Assembly (NCBI GenBank): GCA_905181835.1
Contig: CAJIZF010000004.1
Span: 124,001-188,000 of the forward strand
Reading direction: 5' to 3'
Length of the DNA stretch: 64,000 nt
Source: an uncultured Flavobacteriaceae bacterium
GTDB lineage: Bacteria > Bacteroidota > Bacteroidia > Flavobacteriales > Flavobacteriaceae
Shown: positions 55,567 to 64,000 of the stretch, in pieces
How positions within the stretch are numbered: position 1 is the first letter of the stretch
How the letters are laid out: each line of letters starts with the position of its first letter
Notes under the pieces: model-generated
Seen by the model: only the letters and a program-made list of their open reading frames with translations
Told to the model about the DNA's origin: nothing
Databases searched by the model: none
Position numbers and translations under genes: made by a program

Positions 55567-58500
55567 ATGAGCAGTTTTTCAGAAATCCAGTCAAAGCTGG
55601 AACAGTTTATTAAAAAATACTACACTAGTAAGTTAATAAAAGGGGTCATTCTTTTTTTTAGCATTGGATTAGTATACTTAATTATTACCCTACTTATTGA
55701 ACATTATTTATGGCTAACTCCTGTAGGACGAACTTTACTGTTTTGGGTATTTATAACAGTCGAAGCCTTACTGTTTATAAAACTAATAACTTTCCCTTTA
55801 TTAAAATTATTTAACCTTCAACAAGGAATATCAGATATTGAAGCGTCTAAGTTAATAGGAAATCATTTTCCTGAGGTAAGCGATAAGCTCCTTAATGTAA
55901 TTCAACTAAATCAAAATCAAAGAGAATCAGAGTTATTACTCGCTAGTATCTACCAAAAGGCAGAAGAATTACAACCAGTACCCTTTAAAACTGCAATTAA
56001 CTTCAAAGCAAATAAAAAGTACCTAAAATATGCACTGGTTCCTATCGTTATTTATGTATTGTTTTCTGTACTAGGGGAAAAAGATATCTTTTATAGTAGC
56101 TATAACAGGGTTGTTAATTACAATACCGCTTTTAAGCCCCCCGCGCCATTTAAATTCCAAGTTAAAAACAAATCCCTCACTACTTTAGAAAACAAAAGCT
56201 TTTTATTAAAAATCCAAACAACCGGGAAGTATACGCCTGAAAACGTTAGTATAAAATACAACAAAGAAACTTACTATTTAAATCAAACTTCTCCGGATAT
56301 TTTTGAATACACATTTATTCAGCCCATTAATTCAATTAGTTTTAATTTAACAGCAAACCAGGTTAACTCTAAGGAATACACCCTTAATGTGTTAAAAACT
56401 CCGTCTTTAGTAGGTTTTAAAATGAAGTTAGATTATCCAAACTATATTGGAAAAAAATCTCAGGTTATAGAAAGTACTGGAAATGCCACCATCCCTCAAG
56501 GAACCCTAGTCTCTTGGTTTGTTGAAACTAAAAATACAAATCAAGTACAATTAAAAACTTCAGAAACAGCATATAGTTTACTAAAAGACAAAGAACAATT
56601 CCGCCTTAAAAAAAGAATCTATAAAAATTTAAATTATACACTTACCACTTCCAACGCTAAATTAAAAGAATACGAAAACTTATCTTTTTCTCTATCTGTT
56701 ATAAAAGACCAATATCCTGAAATAAATATAGCAACTCAACAAGATAGTGTCTATTATCAAAAAACCTATTGCTTAGGAACCGTTTCCGATGACTATGGGC
56801 TCACTAAACTACAATTAGTCTATTATCCATCCTCAGATGAAGCCAGTAAAAAAACCATAACCATAGCGTTAAGCGCCTCAAATTTTGATCAATTTACGTA
56901 TGTCTTTCCTGGAAATCTTTCTCTGATGAGCGGCGTCTCTTATAATTATTATTTTGAAGTATTTGACAATGATGCGCTTCAAAATTTTAAGTCTAGCAGG
57001 TCTTCCCTTTTTTCATATAGAAAACAGACTCAGGAAGAGATTGAAAATGAACAACTTCAGAAACAAGAAAATACCATTAAGAGTTTGGATAGGTCTTTGG
57101 AAAACATAAAAGATCAAGACCAAACGTTAAAGGAACTTTCAAAGTCTCAAAAGGAAAGTGAACAACTCAATTGGAATGATAAAAAGAAACTAGAAAAGTT
57201 TCTCATGAAGCAGCAAGAACAAGAAAAAATAATGAAAAACTTCTCGAAAGAATTAAATGAAAATTTAGAAAATTTTCAACCGAAAAATCGAGATAACGAT
57301 CCCTTTAAAGAACAACTGAAAGAACGCTTTCAAGAAAACGAAAAACTATTAGAGAAAAACGAAAAACTTATAAAGGAACTTGAAAAACTTCAAGATAAGA
57401 TACAGAAAGAGGAGCTAACAGAGAAACTAGAACAGCTATCCAAACAAAATAAAAATCAAGAAAAAAACCTGGAGCAACTTTTGGAGTTAACCAAACGATA
57501 TTATGTAACCAAGAAAGCAGAAAAGCTTGCTGAAGAATTAAATAAACTTGCTGAAGAACAGGAAAAATTAACGAATGTTAAAGATGAAAAAAACACCAAA
57601 GAAGCCCAAGAGCGAATAAATAAGAAGTTTAAAGAATACACCGAAGAAAAACAGAAATTAGAAAAGGAAAATAACGATTTAAAAGATCCGTTAGATATAC
57701 CTAATGATCAAAAGGAAGAGGAAAAAGTTAAAGAAGAACAAAAAGAAGCCACAGACAACCTAAAAAACGATAATAAAAATGCTGCAAAACAAAACCAAAA
57801 AGCTGCTGCAAAAAAGATGAAACAAATGGGCCGTAAAATGCAAATGCAAATGCAGTCAGGCCAGATGAAAACAATGGATGAAGATTCGGAAATGTTACGA
57901 CAAATATTAGATAATCTTGTAGTTTTTTCTTTTGAACAAGAAGCACTCATGAAAGATTTTAAAAAAATAGATTATGGTAATGCGCTTTTTGGCAGAAAAT
58001 TAATAAAACAAAATGAATTAAAACAAAACTTTGAACACATAGACGATAGTCTTTTTAGTTTATCCTTAAGACAACCTATGCTGGGCGTTGCTATCAACTC
58101 TTCTTTAACTCGAATTAACTTTAATCTAGATAAAAGTTTAGAAAGAATCGCTGAAAATGAAATGGCAATAGGAGTTTCTAGCCAACAATATACTATTACG
58201 GGCGCCAATGAACTTGCTGTTCTGCTTAGCGATATTTTAAGCGGCATGCAAAATCAAATGAGCAGCATGGGACAAGGCAAAGGTAAAGGTAAAGGTAAAG
58301 GAATGGGAGAGGGTGAAGGTGAAGGCCAGGGATTCCAATTACCAGATATTATAAAAAAACAAGAAAGTCTTACAAAAAAAATGGAAGAAGGTCTTAAAAA
58401 AGAAGGGGCAGACGGCAAAGATAGTAAAGGTCGTGAGTCAAGGTCAAGGTCAAGGTCAAGGTGAAGGTCAAGGAGGTAACGAGGGCTCTTCAGAAAACGG

Positions 58501-58975
58501 AAAAAGAGGTAATAAGGAAAATGGTAACCTAAACAATGAAGAGGGTTATGGAAATACTGAAGATACAAATGGAAAATTATTTGAAATTTATAAACAACAA
58601 CAACAATTACGGCAACAATTACAAAATAAAATTAGTCAACTTGGAGACAAAGCAAATGCGGCAGCTCTGCTTCGTGAAATGGAAAATATAGAACAGCAAT
58701 TGTTAGACAAAGGCTTTAATCAACAAACACTAGAAAGAATGCAAAATTTAAAACATGAATTGTTGAAATTAGATAAAGCAACCTTTGAACAAGGAAAAGA
58801 ATCAAAGAGGGAGTCACGAACAAATAATCAGCAATTTAATAACAACCTAACATTAAGTCCTGCAGAAATAAAAAAATATTTTAATACAACAGAAATCCTT
58901 AATAGAGAATCCTTACCTTTAAACCTAGAATACAAACAAAAGGTCCAAGAATATTTTAAGAATAAAAATGATTGA
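55567..58975 (+). pseudogene. Large DUF4175-like membrane/coiled-coil protein, frame broken in a Gly/Gln repeat
   Basis: The main frame (55567-58464, 965 residues) has hydrophobic helices at about 24-45, 57-77 and 155-172, and a beta-rich middle. A very long charged coiled coil (about 490-770) is followed by a GK/GE/GQ repeat. It then misreads an (SR)n and stops. The +1 frame (58433-58975) continues the natural GQGQ repeat, a Gln-rich coiled coil and a C-terminus ending EYFKNKND. Dropping one base at about 58425-58436 joins them into about 1135 residues, the usual size as I recall for Flavobacteriaceae homologues. The function is unknown; a scaffold across the inner membrane is possible. ybeY overlaps its end by eight bases. 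Confidence 0.8.
58265..58475 (+). repeat. Short tandem repeats (GGTAAA-type and TCAAGG hexamers) in the DUF4175-like gene
   Basis: About four GGTAAA-type units (58278-58301), GGTGAA units to 58326 and about five TCAAGG-type hexamers (58438-58472). All units are six bases, so copy-number change would keep the frame. The frame break lies just before the TCAAGG block. Confidence 0.8.
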
Positions 58976-59384
58976 TTTTTTCTCAGAGACTTCATTTAGT
59001 CTTCAAAACCCAGATGAAATAGCTCGTTGGATATCTAAAATCATCAACGACCAAAAACGGGAAGAGGGAGAAATTAGTTATATTTTTTGCGACGACCAAT
59101 ACCTTCATAAATTAAACCTAGAGTTTTTAAATCACGATACATTAACCGATATTATCAGTTTTGACAACAGTTTAGGGAATCAAATTAATGGAGATATTTT
59201 CATATCTATTGAACGCGTAAAAGAGAATGCGGATACCTATAAAACTAATTTTGAAGACGAATTACATCGTGTAATTATCCACGGAGTTTTACATTATTGT
59301 GGTTTTAATGACAAAAATAAAGCAGAAGCAACCTTGATGAGAAAAAAAGAGGATGAAGCACTTTCTCAAAGGGTATTTTGTTAA
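58968..59384 (+). CDS. ybeY: Endoribonuclease YbeY
   Basis: 138 residues with the zinc site HRVIIHGVLHYCGFND: two His as in all YbeY, while the third ligand position reads Asp instead of His, as I recall for Bacteroidota. LTDIISFDN is the typical upstream motif. It matures 16S rRNA 3' ends and takes part in ribosome quality control. Its start overlaps the end of the preceding gene. Confidence 0.92.
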   Translation: MIDFFSETSFSLQNPDEIARWISKIINDQKREEGEISYIFCDDQYLHKLNLEFLNHDTLTDIISFDNSLGNQINGDIFISIERVKENADTYKTNFEDELHRVIIHGVLHYCGFNDKNKAEATLMRKKEDEALSQRVFC

Positions 59385-59439
59385 TAGTCTAATAATCAGC
59401 AAAATAAACAATAAACGTTTTAATTTTAAGTTAATTACT

Positions 59440-59447
59440 TATATTTG
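59440..59447 (+). promoter_or_regulatory. -7 promoter element of mnmG
   Basis: TATATTTG, exact TAnnTTTG, 69 bases before the ATG. The parS-type palindrome at 59490-59505 lies inside the predicted leader. Confidence 0.55.
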
Positions 59448-59489
59448 CACGCTCTTGTAAAATCAAGAATAAATTAATTTGAAAAGTAA

Positions 59490-59505
59490 TGTTCCACGTG
59501 GAACA
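59490..59505. other. parS-type centromere site (upstream of mnmG)
   Basis: TGTTCCACGTGGAACA, a perfect 16-bp palindrome identical to a known ParB-binding parS variant. It lies 11 bases before the mnmG ATG. No parA or parB gene is in the window. Confidence 0.85.
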
Positions 59506-59516
59506 AATTTAAGTTT

Positions 59517-61388
59517 ATGTTTCCAAATAAATATGATGTTATAGTTGTTGGTGCAGGTCATGCTGGATCTGAGGCGGCCGCTTCTGCCGCGAACTTAGGC
59601 TCTAAAACTCTTCTAATAACCATGAACTTACAAAATATTGCACAGATGTCTTGTAATCCTGCCATGGGCGGAATAGCCAAGGGGCAAATTATTCGTGAAA
59701 TAGATGCTTTGGGTGGTTATAGCGGTATTGTTTCAGATGAAACAGCTATTCAATTTAAAATGCTTAATAAATCAAAAGGCCCTGCTATGTGGAGCCCTAG
59801 AGTTCAAAGTGATCGTATGCGTTTTTCTGAAACATGGAGAGATATGCTAGAAAAGACTCCTAATTTAGATTTTTATCAAGAAATGGTTCTAGGTCTTATC
59901 ACTGAAAACAATAAAATTGTTGGTGTTAAAACGTCCTTAGGCATTGAAATACGTTCTAAAACTGTTGTTCTTACCAATGGAACTTTTTTAAACGGAGTTA
60001 TTCACATCGGAGACAAACAGTTTGGAGGCGGAAGAGCTGGAGAAAGAGCGTCAACAGGTATTACTAAGGATCTTATTCAGCTAGGGTTTGAATCTGGCAG
60101 AATGAAAACCGGAACACCTCCTAGGGTAGACGGACGTTCTTTAGATTTTTCCAAGATGATTGAACAGCCAGGTGACGTACAACCAGAAAAATTTTCCTAT
60201 CTAAATACCACCTCGGCTTTAACTCATCAGCGTTCTTGTTACATGTCATACACAAGTCAAGAGGTGCACGATATTTTAAAAGAGGGATTTGATAAATCCC
60301 CAATGTTTAATGGCGCAATTCAATCCAGTGGCCCAAGATACTGCCCTTCCATAGAAGAAAAAATAAATCGTTTTGCTGACAAAGATCGACACCAACTTTT
60401 TGTTGAGCCTGAGGGCTGGAAAACCATAGAGTATTATATTAATGGTTTTTCTACATCCCTTTCTGAAGAGGTTCAGTACAAGGCCTTAAAGCAAGTTTCA
60501 GGTTTTGAGAATGTTAAATTCTTTCGTCCTGGTTATGCAATCGAATATGATTATTTTCCGCCAACTCAACTAAAACACACTTTAGAAACAAAGCTTATAT
60601 CTGGCTTATATTTTGCAGGACAAATAAATGGAACCACTGGTTATGAAGAAGCTGCATCACAGGGTCTGATAGCAGGGATTAATGCACATCAAAAAGTACA
60701 AGAAAAAGAAGCATTTACATTAAGTCGTGATGAGGCTTATATAGGAGTTTTAATAGATGATTTAATTACTAAAGGAACCAAAGAACCCTATAGAATGTTT
60801 ACTTCAAGAGCAGAATATAGAACTCTACTAAGACAAGACAATGCGGATTTTAGATTAACAAAAAAATCATTTGATCTTGGTTTAGCTTCAGAAAATCGCT
60901 TAATAAACATGGAGAAAAAAAAGAAACAGTCTGAAGATTTGATTCAATTTTTTAAAAACACGAGCGTTAGCCATGCAATTTTAAACCCAATTCTAATCTC
61001 AAAAGAATCTGCTCCAGTGAAACAAATGGACAAATTGTACAAACCGTTCTCACGTCCAAATATTACAATGGATGATATGAGAAAAATTAATGATGTAGAA
61101 GAATATATAACAAAAAATAAACTTGGTAGAGAGGTATTAGAGCAAACAGAAATTCAAATAAAATATGCCGGTTATATTAATAAAGAAAGAGCTAATGCTG
61201 ATAAGTTAAATAGATTGGAAGGAATTAGAATACCTGAAAGCTTCGACTATTCAAAATTAAAATCACTTTCTTATGAAGCTCTTGAAAAACTTCAGTCCAT
61301 TAAGCCGGTTACTGTCTCACAAGCATCAAGAATTAGCGGTGTTTCTCCAAACGACATTTCTGTTTTATTAGTTTACATGGGCAGATAA
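59517..61388 (+). CDS. mnmG: tRNA uridine-5-carboxymethylaminomethyl(34) synthesis enzyme MnmG
   Basis: 623 residues, normal length. FAD-binding VVGAGHAGSEAA at the N-terminus, NPAMGGIAKG, and GTPPRVDGRS. The C-terminal helical domain is complete and ends in SRISGVSPNDISVLLVYMGR. With MnmE it modifies the wobble uridine of several tRNAs. Both ends are marked by parS-type palindromes. The methyltransferase follows after about 64 bases. Confidence 0.97.
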   Translation: MFPNKYDVIVVGAGHAGSEAAASAANLGSKTLLITMNLQNIAQMSCNPAMGGIAKGQIIREIDALGGYSGIVSDETAIQFKMLNKSKGPAMWSPRVQSDRMRFSETWRDMLEKTPNLDFYQEMVLGLITENNKIVGVKTSLGIEIRSKTVVLTNGTFLNGVIHIGDKQFGGGRAGERASTGITKDLIQLGFESGRMKTGTPPRVDGRSLDFSKMIEQPGDVQPEKFSYLNTTSALTHQRSCYMSYTSQEVHDILKEGFDKSPMFNGAIQSSGPRYCPSIEEKINRFADKDRHQLFVEPEGWKTIEYYINGFSTSLSEEVQYKALKQVSGFENVKFFRPGYAIEYDYFPPTQLKHTLETKLISGLYFAGQINGTTGYEEAASQGLIAGINAHQKVQEKEAFTLSRDEAYIGVLIDDLITKGTKEPYRMFTSRAEYRTLLRQDNADFRLTKKSFDLGLASENRLINMEKKKKQSEDLIQFFKNTSVSHAILNPILISKESAPVKQMDKLYKPFSRPNITMDDMRKINDVEEYITKNKLGREVLEQTEIQIKYAGYINKERANADKLNRLEGIRIPESFDYSKLKSLSYEALEKLQSIKPVTVSQASRISGVSPNDISVLLVYMGR

Positions 61389-61394
61389 GTTATT

Positions 61395-61410
61395 TGTTTC
61401 ACGTGAAACA
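61395..61410. other. parS-type centromere site (downstream of mnmG)
   Basis: TGTTTCACGTGAAACA, the canonical 16-bp parS palindrome as in Bacillus subtilis, seven bases after the mnmG stop and 43 bases before the methyltransferase ATG. Confidence 0.9.
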
Positions 61411-61452
61411 TTCATTCATTGAATTACTTTTATCTAACAATTTTACTTTAGA

Positions 61453-62301
61453 ATGCAATTAAAACAAGAAAACTTTCCCTTAACTGTAAAAGACCATTTA
61501 GTGTCTAATGAAGAGTTTACTTTAGATTTTGATGCTGAAAAAGAAATGCTTTTAACAAAACCGCAGCCAGAGGCCAGTAAACTTTCTCAATACTATGAGA
61601 GCGATCAATATATTTCTCACACTGATAACAAAAAAGGCCTCATTCCATTTTTATATCATATCGTAAAAAAAAGATCTCTAAAGAACAAATTAAGTTTAAT
61701 TAACTCGTTAAAAAAGAATGACAAAAGTATCCTTGATATTGGAGCTGGAACTGGAGACTTTTTGAGTTTTATTCAATCTGAATTTAGATCTGTAACAGGA
61801 ATTGAACCCAACCAAAAAGCCAGGGAATTAGCACAAGAAAAAGGAATTTTTTTAGAACAAGACTTAAAAGATGTTAAAGGCAAATTGTTTGACGTAATTA
61901 CAATGTGGCATGTTTTAGAGCACGTTCCAAACTTAGAAGAAACAATTCGAGATGTAGAAGCTTTATTGAAACCGAATGGAATATTAATAATCGCTGTTCC
62001 TAATTTTTATTCTTTTGATGCCGCCTATTATAAAAATTTCTGGGCTGCATTTGATGTGCCCAGACATTTATGGCATTTTTCAAAGGCATCTATGAATAAA
62101 CTCTTCTCCGATAAATTATCACTCTTAAAAATAAGTCCGATGGTTTTCGATTCATTTTACGTAAGTATACTTTCGGAAAAAAATAAGTCAGGAAAATTAA
62201 ATTTATTTAAAGCTTTTTTTGTAGGATTAAGATCAAATATGTATGCTTTGTCTACTAAGGAATATTCATCACTTATTTATTGCTACCAAAAACCCGAATA
62301 A
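61453..62301 (+). CDS. Class I SAM-dependent methyltransferase
   Basis: 282 residues. The SAM-binding motif ILDIGAGTGDFLSFI (about residues 95-109), then VTGIEPNQKA, WHVLEHVPNLEETI and LLKPNGILIIAVPN give a Methyltransf_11/23 fold. The 90 N-terminal residues contain a YYESDQYISH segment often seen in sugar or lipid-linked methyltransferases. The acceptor is unknown. The gap to the convergent holB (62302-62446) holds only a weak AT-rich inverted repeat. Confidence 0.85.
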   Translation: MQLKQENFPLTVKDHLVSNEEFTLDFDAEKEMLLTKPQPEASKLSQYYESDQYISHTDNKKGLIPFLYHIVKKRSLKNKLSLINSLKKNDKSILDIGAGTGDFLSFIQSEFRSVTGIEPNQKARELAQEKGIFLEQDLKDVKGKLFDVITMWHVLEHVPNLEETIRDVEALLKPNGILIIAVPNFYSFDAAYYKNFWAAFDVPRHLWHFSKASMNKLFSDKLSLLKISPMVFDSFYVSILSEKNKSGKLNLFKAFFVGLRSNMYALSTKEYSSLIYCYQKPE

Positions 62302-62446
62302 ATCAAAATAAGCCTTTTTAAGACGGTTTTATAGCTTTAACTAATAAGATTTAGTCTTATTTAGTTATGTGGTATAAAAAGACGCTTTATTTAAAACAAA
62401 ATCAATAAGAAGGATTTATTGTTTAAAAAATTTAAATAGATAATCC

Positions 62447-63601
62447 TTATAAACTTTCTTTTCTATGTATTAACCGTGTCAATCGAATAGACACATCTGT
62501 AAAAATAATTTTTGCATTTCCATTTCTTTCTATATGAAAAATGGCTTTTTCAATCTCTTCTTTTATTTCTAAAATATTATGATGATGAATATATTCCGAG
62601 AACTTATCAAAAGAAAATTTTCCATCATGACTTTGAAAGTAAATTAATGACTCCGCTTTGTAGTTTTTGAGCATTGCTTGCCGAAAGATTTCCAAACAAA
62701 AATTCAAGAATTTCTTTTGGGTTTCGCGCCCTTCTTCTGCCAACCTCTCACTCCAATTAAATAATTCATTTATAGCCTCTTTGTCCTTTTTGGCTTTAAA
62801 AGCGGTACGCACCCAATACACAAAAAGATCTTCAAATAAAACTTCATTACCATTATTTTTTATAAGTTGAAGTGCTTTATTTAAATCTCCATTAGACTGG
62901 TGACTAATTTTTCTTGCTTCATTATTTTTTAAAGCATGAGCCTCCACTAACCTCAGGTAAATCTCCTCTTCAGCTAGAATTGGAATATGTAATTTTTGAC
63001 AACGAGATTGAATGGTTCCCAGGATATTCTCAACATTTTCTGTTAAAAGTAATAGTACTGTTTTATCAGGAGGTTCTTCTATAAGTTTTAACAGTTGATT
63101 CGCACATTCGTTATTCATTTTATCTGCCATCCAAATTATTAGCACCTTATAACCACCTTCATAGGATTTCAATGACAGCTTTTTTGTAATAGAGACCGCT
63201 TCATGCTTACTGATGTTCCCTTGCTTCTTTTCTATTCCTATAAATTGATACCAATTATACAAAGAGGAATAGGAGCTCTGAATTACAAAGTCTCTCCATT
63301 GGCTAGAAAAATTATCAGAGATGGGGTTTTTTTTAACATTCTCGTTGGTATTAACCGGGTAGACAAAATGTAAATCGGGATGCGCTAGTTTTTCAACTTT
63401 AGTTTTACAATTAGTATATGAAACACTTTCCTTTTCATGCGACTGACATAATATTTCATTTGCATAACTTAACGCTAAAGGTAATAACCCAGATCCTGAC
63501 TTTCCAATAAATAGTTGAGTGTGGGGTATTCTGCCATCTTTTACCGTCATGGTTAGATGAGATTTTATGTGTTGTTGCCCTAAAACATTTGAGAAAGTCA
63601 T
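62447..63601 (-). CDS. holB: DNA polymerase III delta' subunit (clamp loader)
   Basis: About 384 residues from the ATG at 63601; a TTG at 63607 also opens the frame. The AAA+ fold is recognisable: FIGKSGSGLLPLALSYA in place of a full Walker A, WMADKMNNECANQLLKLIEE and the SRC motif in IQSRCQKL. The Walker A lacks the final K-S/T pair, consistent with a non-ATP-binding delta'. It helps load the sliding clamp. It is divergent from pgk. Confidence 0.88.
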   Translation of the reverse strand: MTFSNVLGQQHIKSHLTMTVKDGRIPHTQLFIGKSGSGLLPLALSYANEILCQSHEKESVSYTNCKTKVEKLAHPDLHFVYPVNTNENVKKNPISDNFSSQWRDFVIQSSYSSLYNWYQFIGIEKKQGNISKHEAVSITKKLSLKSYEGGYKVLIIWMADKMNNECANQLLKLIEEPPDKTVLLLLTENVENILGTIQSRCQKLHIPILAEEEIYLRLVEAHALKNNEARKISHQSNGDLNKALQLIKNNGNEVLFEDLFVYWVRTAFKAKKDKEAINELFNWSERLAEEGRETQKKFLNFCLEIFRQAMLKNYKAESLIYFQSHDGKFSFDKFSEYIHHHNILEIKEEIEKAIFHIERNGNAKIIFTDVSIRLTRLIHRKESL

Positions 63602-63673
63602 ACACAATATTACGGTTTTTTAGTTAAAAAGAACCTTTCAAAAATAGTATATTTACAGTCCAAAATTCAATTT

Positions 63674-64000
63674 ATGAAAACAGTTAACGACTTTAATTTT
63701 GAAAACAAAAAAGCACTAATTCGAGTAGATTTTAATGTGCCTTTAAATGAGAATTTAGAAGTTGCCGATAGCACTCGAATCTTAGCCGCTAAAAGCACTA
63801 TTATAAAAGTCTTAGAAGATGGAGGTAGTTGTGTTTTAATGTCTCACTTAGGAAGACCAAATGGTGTAGAAGAAAAGTTTTCATTAAAAAATATAGCTTC
63901 TAAAGTAAGTGAAATTATAGGTGTACAGATTCAATTTTCTGAAAATTGTATGGGCGAAAAAGCTGAACAAGCCGTCGCAGAACTGGAAAACGGAGAGATT
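63674..64000 (+). CDS. pgk: Phosphoglycerate kinase (partial, C-terminus beyond window)
   Basis: The first 109 residues are visible. LIRVDFNVPLN at about 15-25, then STRILAA and LMSHLGRP match the N-terminal substrate domain, which binds 3-phosphoglycerate. It makes ATP from 1,3-bisphosphoglycerate in glycolysis. The frame is open to the window end. Confidence 0.95.
   Translation, partial: MKTVNDFNFENKKALIRVDFNVPLNENLEVADSTRILAAKSTIIKVLEDGGSCVLMSHLGRPNGVEEKFSLKNIASKVSEIIGVQIQFSENCMGEKAEQAVAELENGEI

Noticed and set aside
58265-58475. Hexamer repeat tract as a CRISPR-like or phase-variation array
   Set aside because: Units are 6 bp and coding (Gly-Lys, Gly-Glu, Gly-Gln), without spacers. Gain or loss of a unit keeps the frame, so classical phase variation does not apply.
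57708-58568. Antisense open frames opposite the DUF4175-like gene
   Set aside because: They are shadows of the charged low-complexity coding sequence, with Cys/Phe-rich translations lacking any domain or promoter.
62302-62446. Strong terminator between the methyltransferase and holB
   Set aside because: The inverted repeat at 62339-62366 is A/T only, bulged and lacks a T run, so it is too weak to list.

Overview
The window looks like chromosomal DNA from a member of the Flavobacteriaceae (Bacteroidota), probably marine. It is AT-rich. Many genes follow the Bacteroidota promoter motif TAnnTTTG instead of an E. coli-type -10 box. There is a probable type IX secretion (T9SS) sorting tail, a compact zeaxanthin-type carotenoid cluster and many family-typical housekeeping genes. 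I see no rRNA, phage, insertion sequence or CRISPR array. Two tRNA genes are present. The assignment rests on gene content read by eye, not on a database search.

Layout. 1-12.9 kb: a cut-off fatty-acid hydroxylase, a TerB/DnaJ protein, a bacilliredoxin, a PlsC acyltransferase with an HD hydrolase, an enoyl-CoA hydratase, an orphan histidine kinase, a large BNR-repeat (sortilin-like) secreted protein, two tandem PPK2 kinases, a PolB-type exonuclease and RecJ. 13-17.9 kb: RsmI, an unknown protein, thymidine kinase plus alanine racemase, aspartate-semialdehyde dehydrogenase and a GreA-like protein. 18-23.7 kb: the fatty-acid block yceD-rpmF-fabH-accB-accC, pdxA and ribE. 23.8-30.7 kb: the carotenoid operon crtI-crtB-crtZ-lycopene cyclase-SRPBCC, two DUF4397 secreted proteins and a MerR/B12-domain regulator of CarH type. 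31-38 kb: tRNA(CAU), methylmalonyl-CoA epimerase, rbfA, a LolC/E-like permease, dusB, lepA and a ferredoxin/ferredoxin-reductase module. 38-45.5 kb: a lactamase-fold hydrolase, a lipoprotein subtilase and an M1 peptidase in one run, then rnpA, an S41 protease and a sterol-desaturase homologue. 45.5-50.3 kb: GNAT, rpiB, a 500-bp extremely AT-rich gap, DUF2007, rnr, a LysE exporter and tRNA-Cys. 50.3-64 kb: folB, glnS, an SPFH protein, gltX, a DUF4175-like giant, ybeY, mnmG, a methyltransferase, holB and the start of pgk.

The strongest structural signals are these. (1) Two perfect 16-bp parS-type palindromes flank mnmG exactly. (2) Seven genes, including accC, pdxA and rnr, are each broken by a single frame change, and all seven changes have the same sign (one extra base, +1). 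Read errors in a draft assembly are the plain explanation, but the uniform sign deserves a check. (3) A CarH-like B12 photoreceptor candidate sits next to the carotenoid genes, whose first gene appears to have an almost leaderless promoter. (4) The noncoding gap at 46.34-46.84 kb carries repeated TGTTAA elements and a 12-bp inverted repeat, and could be a replication origin. (5) The upstream DUF4397 paralogue has lost its C-terminus and abuts its sister gene.
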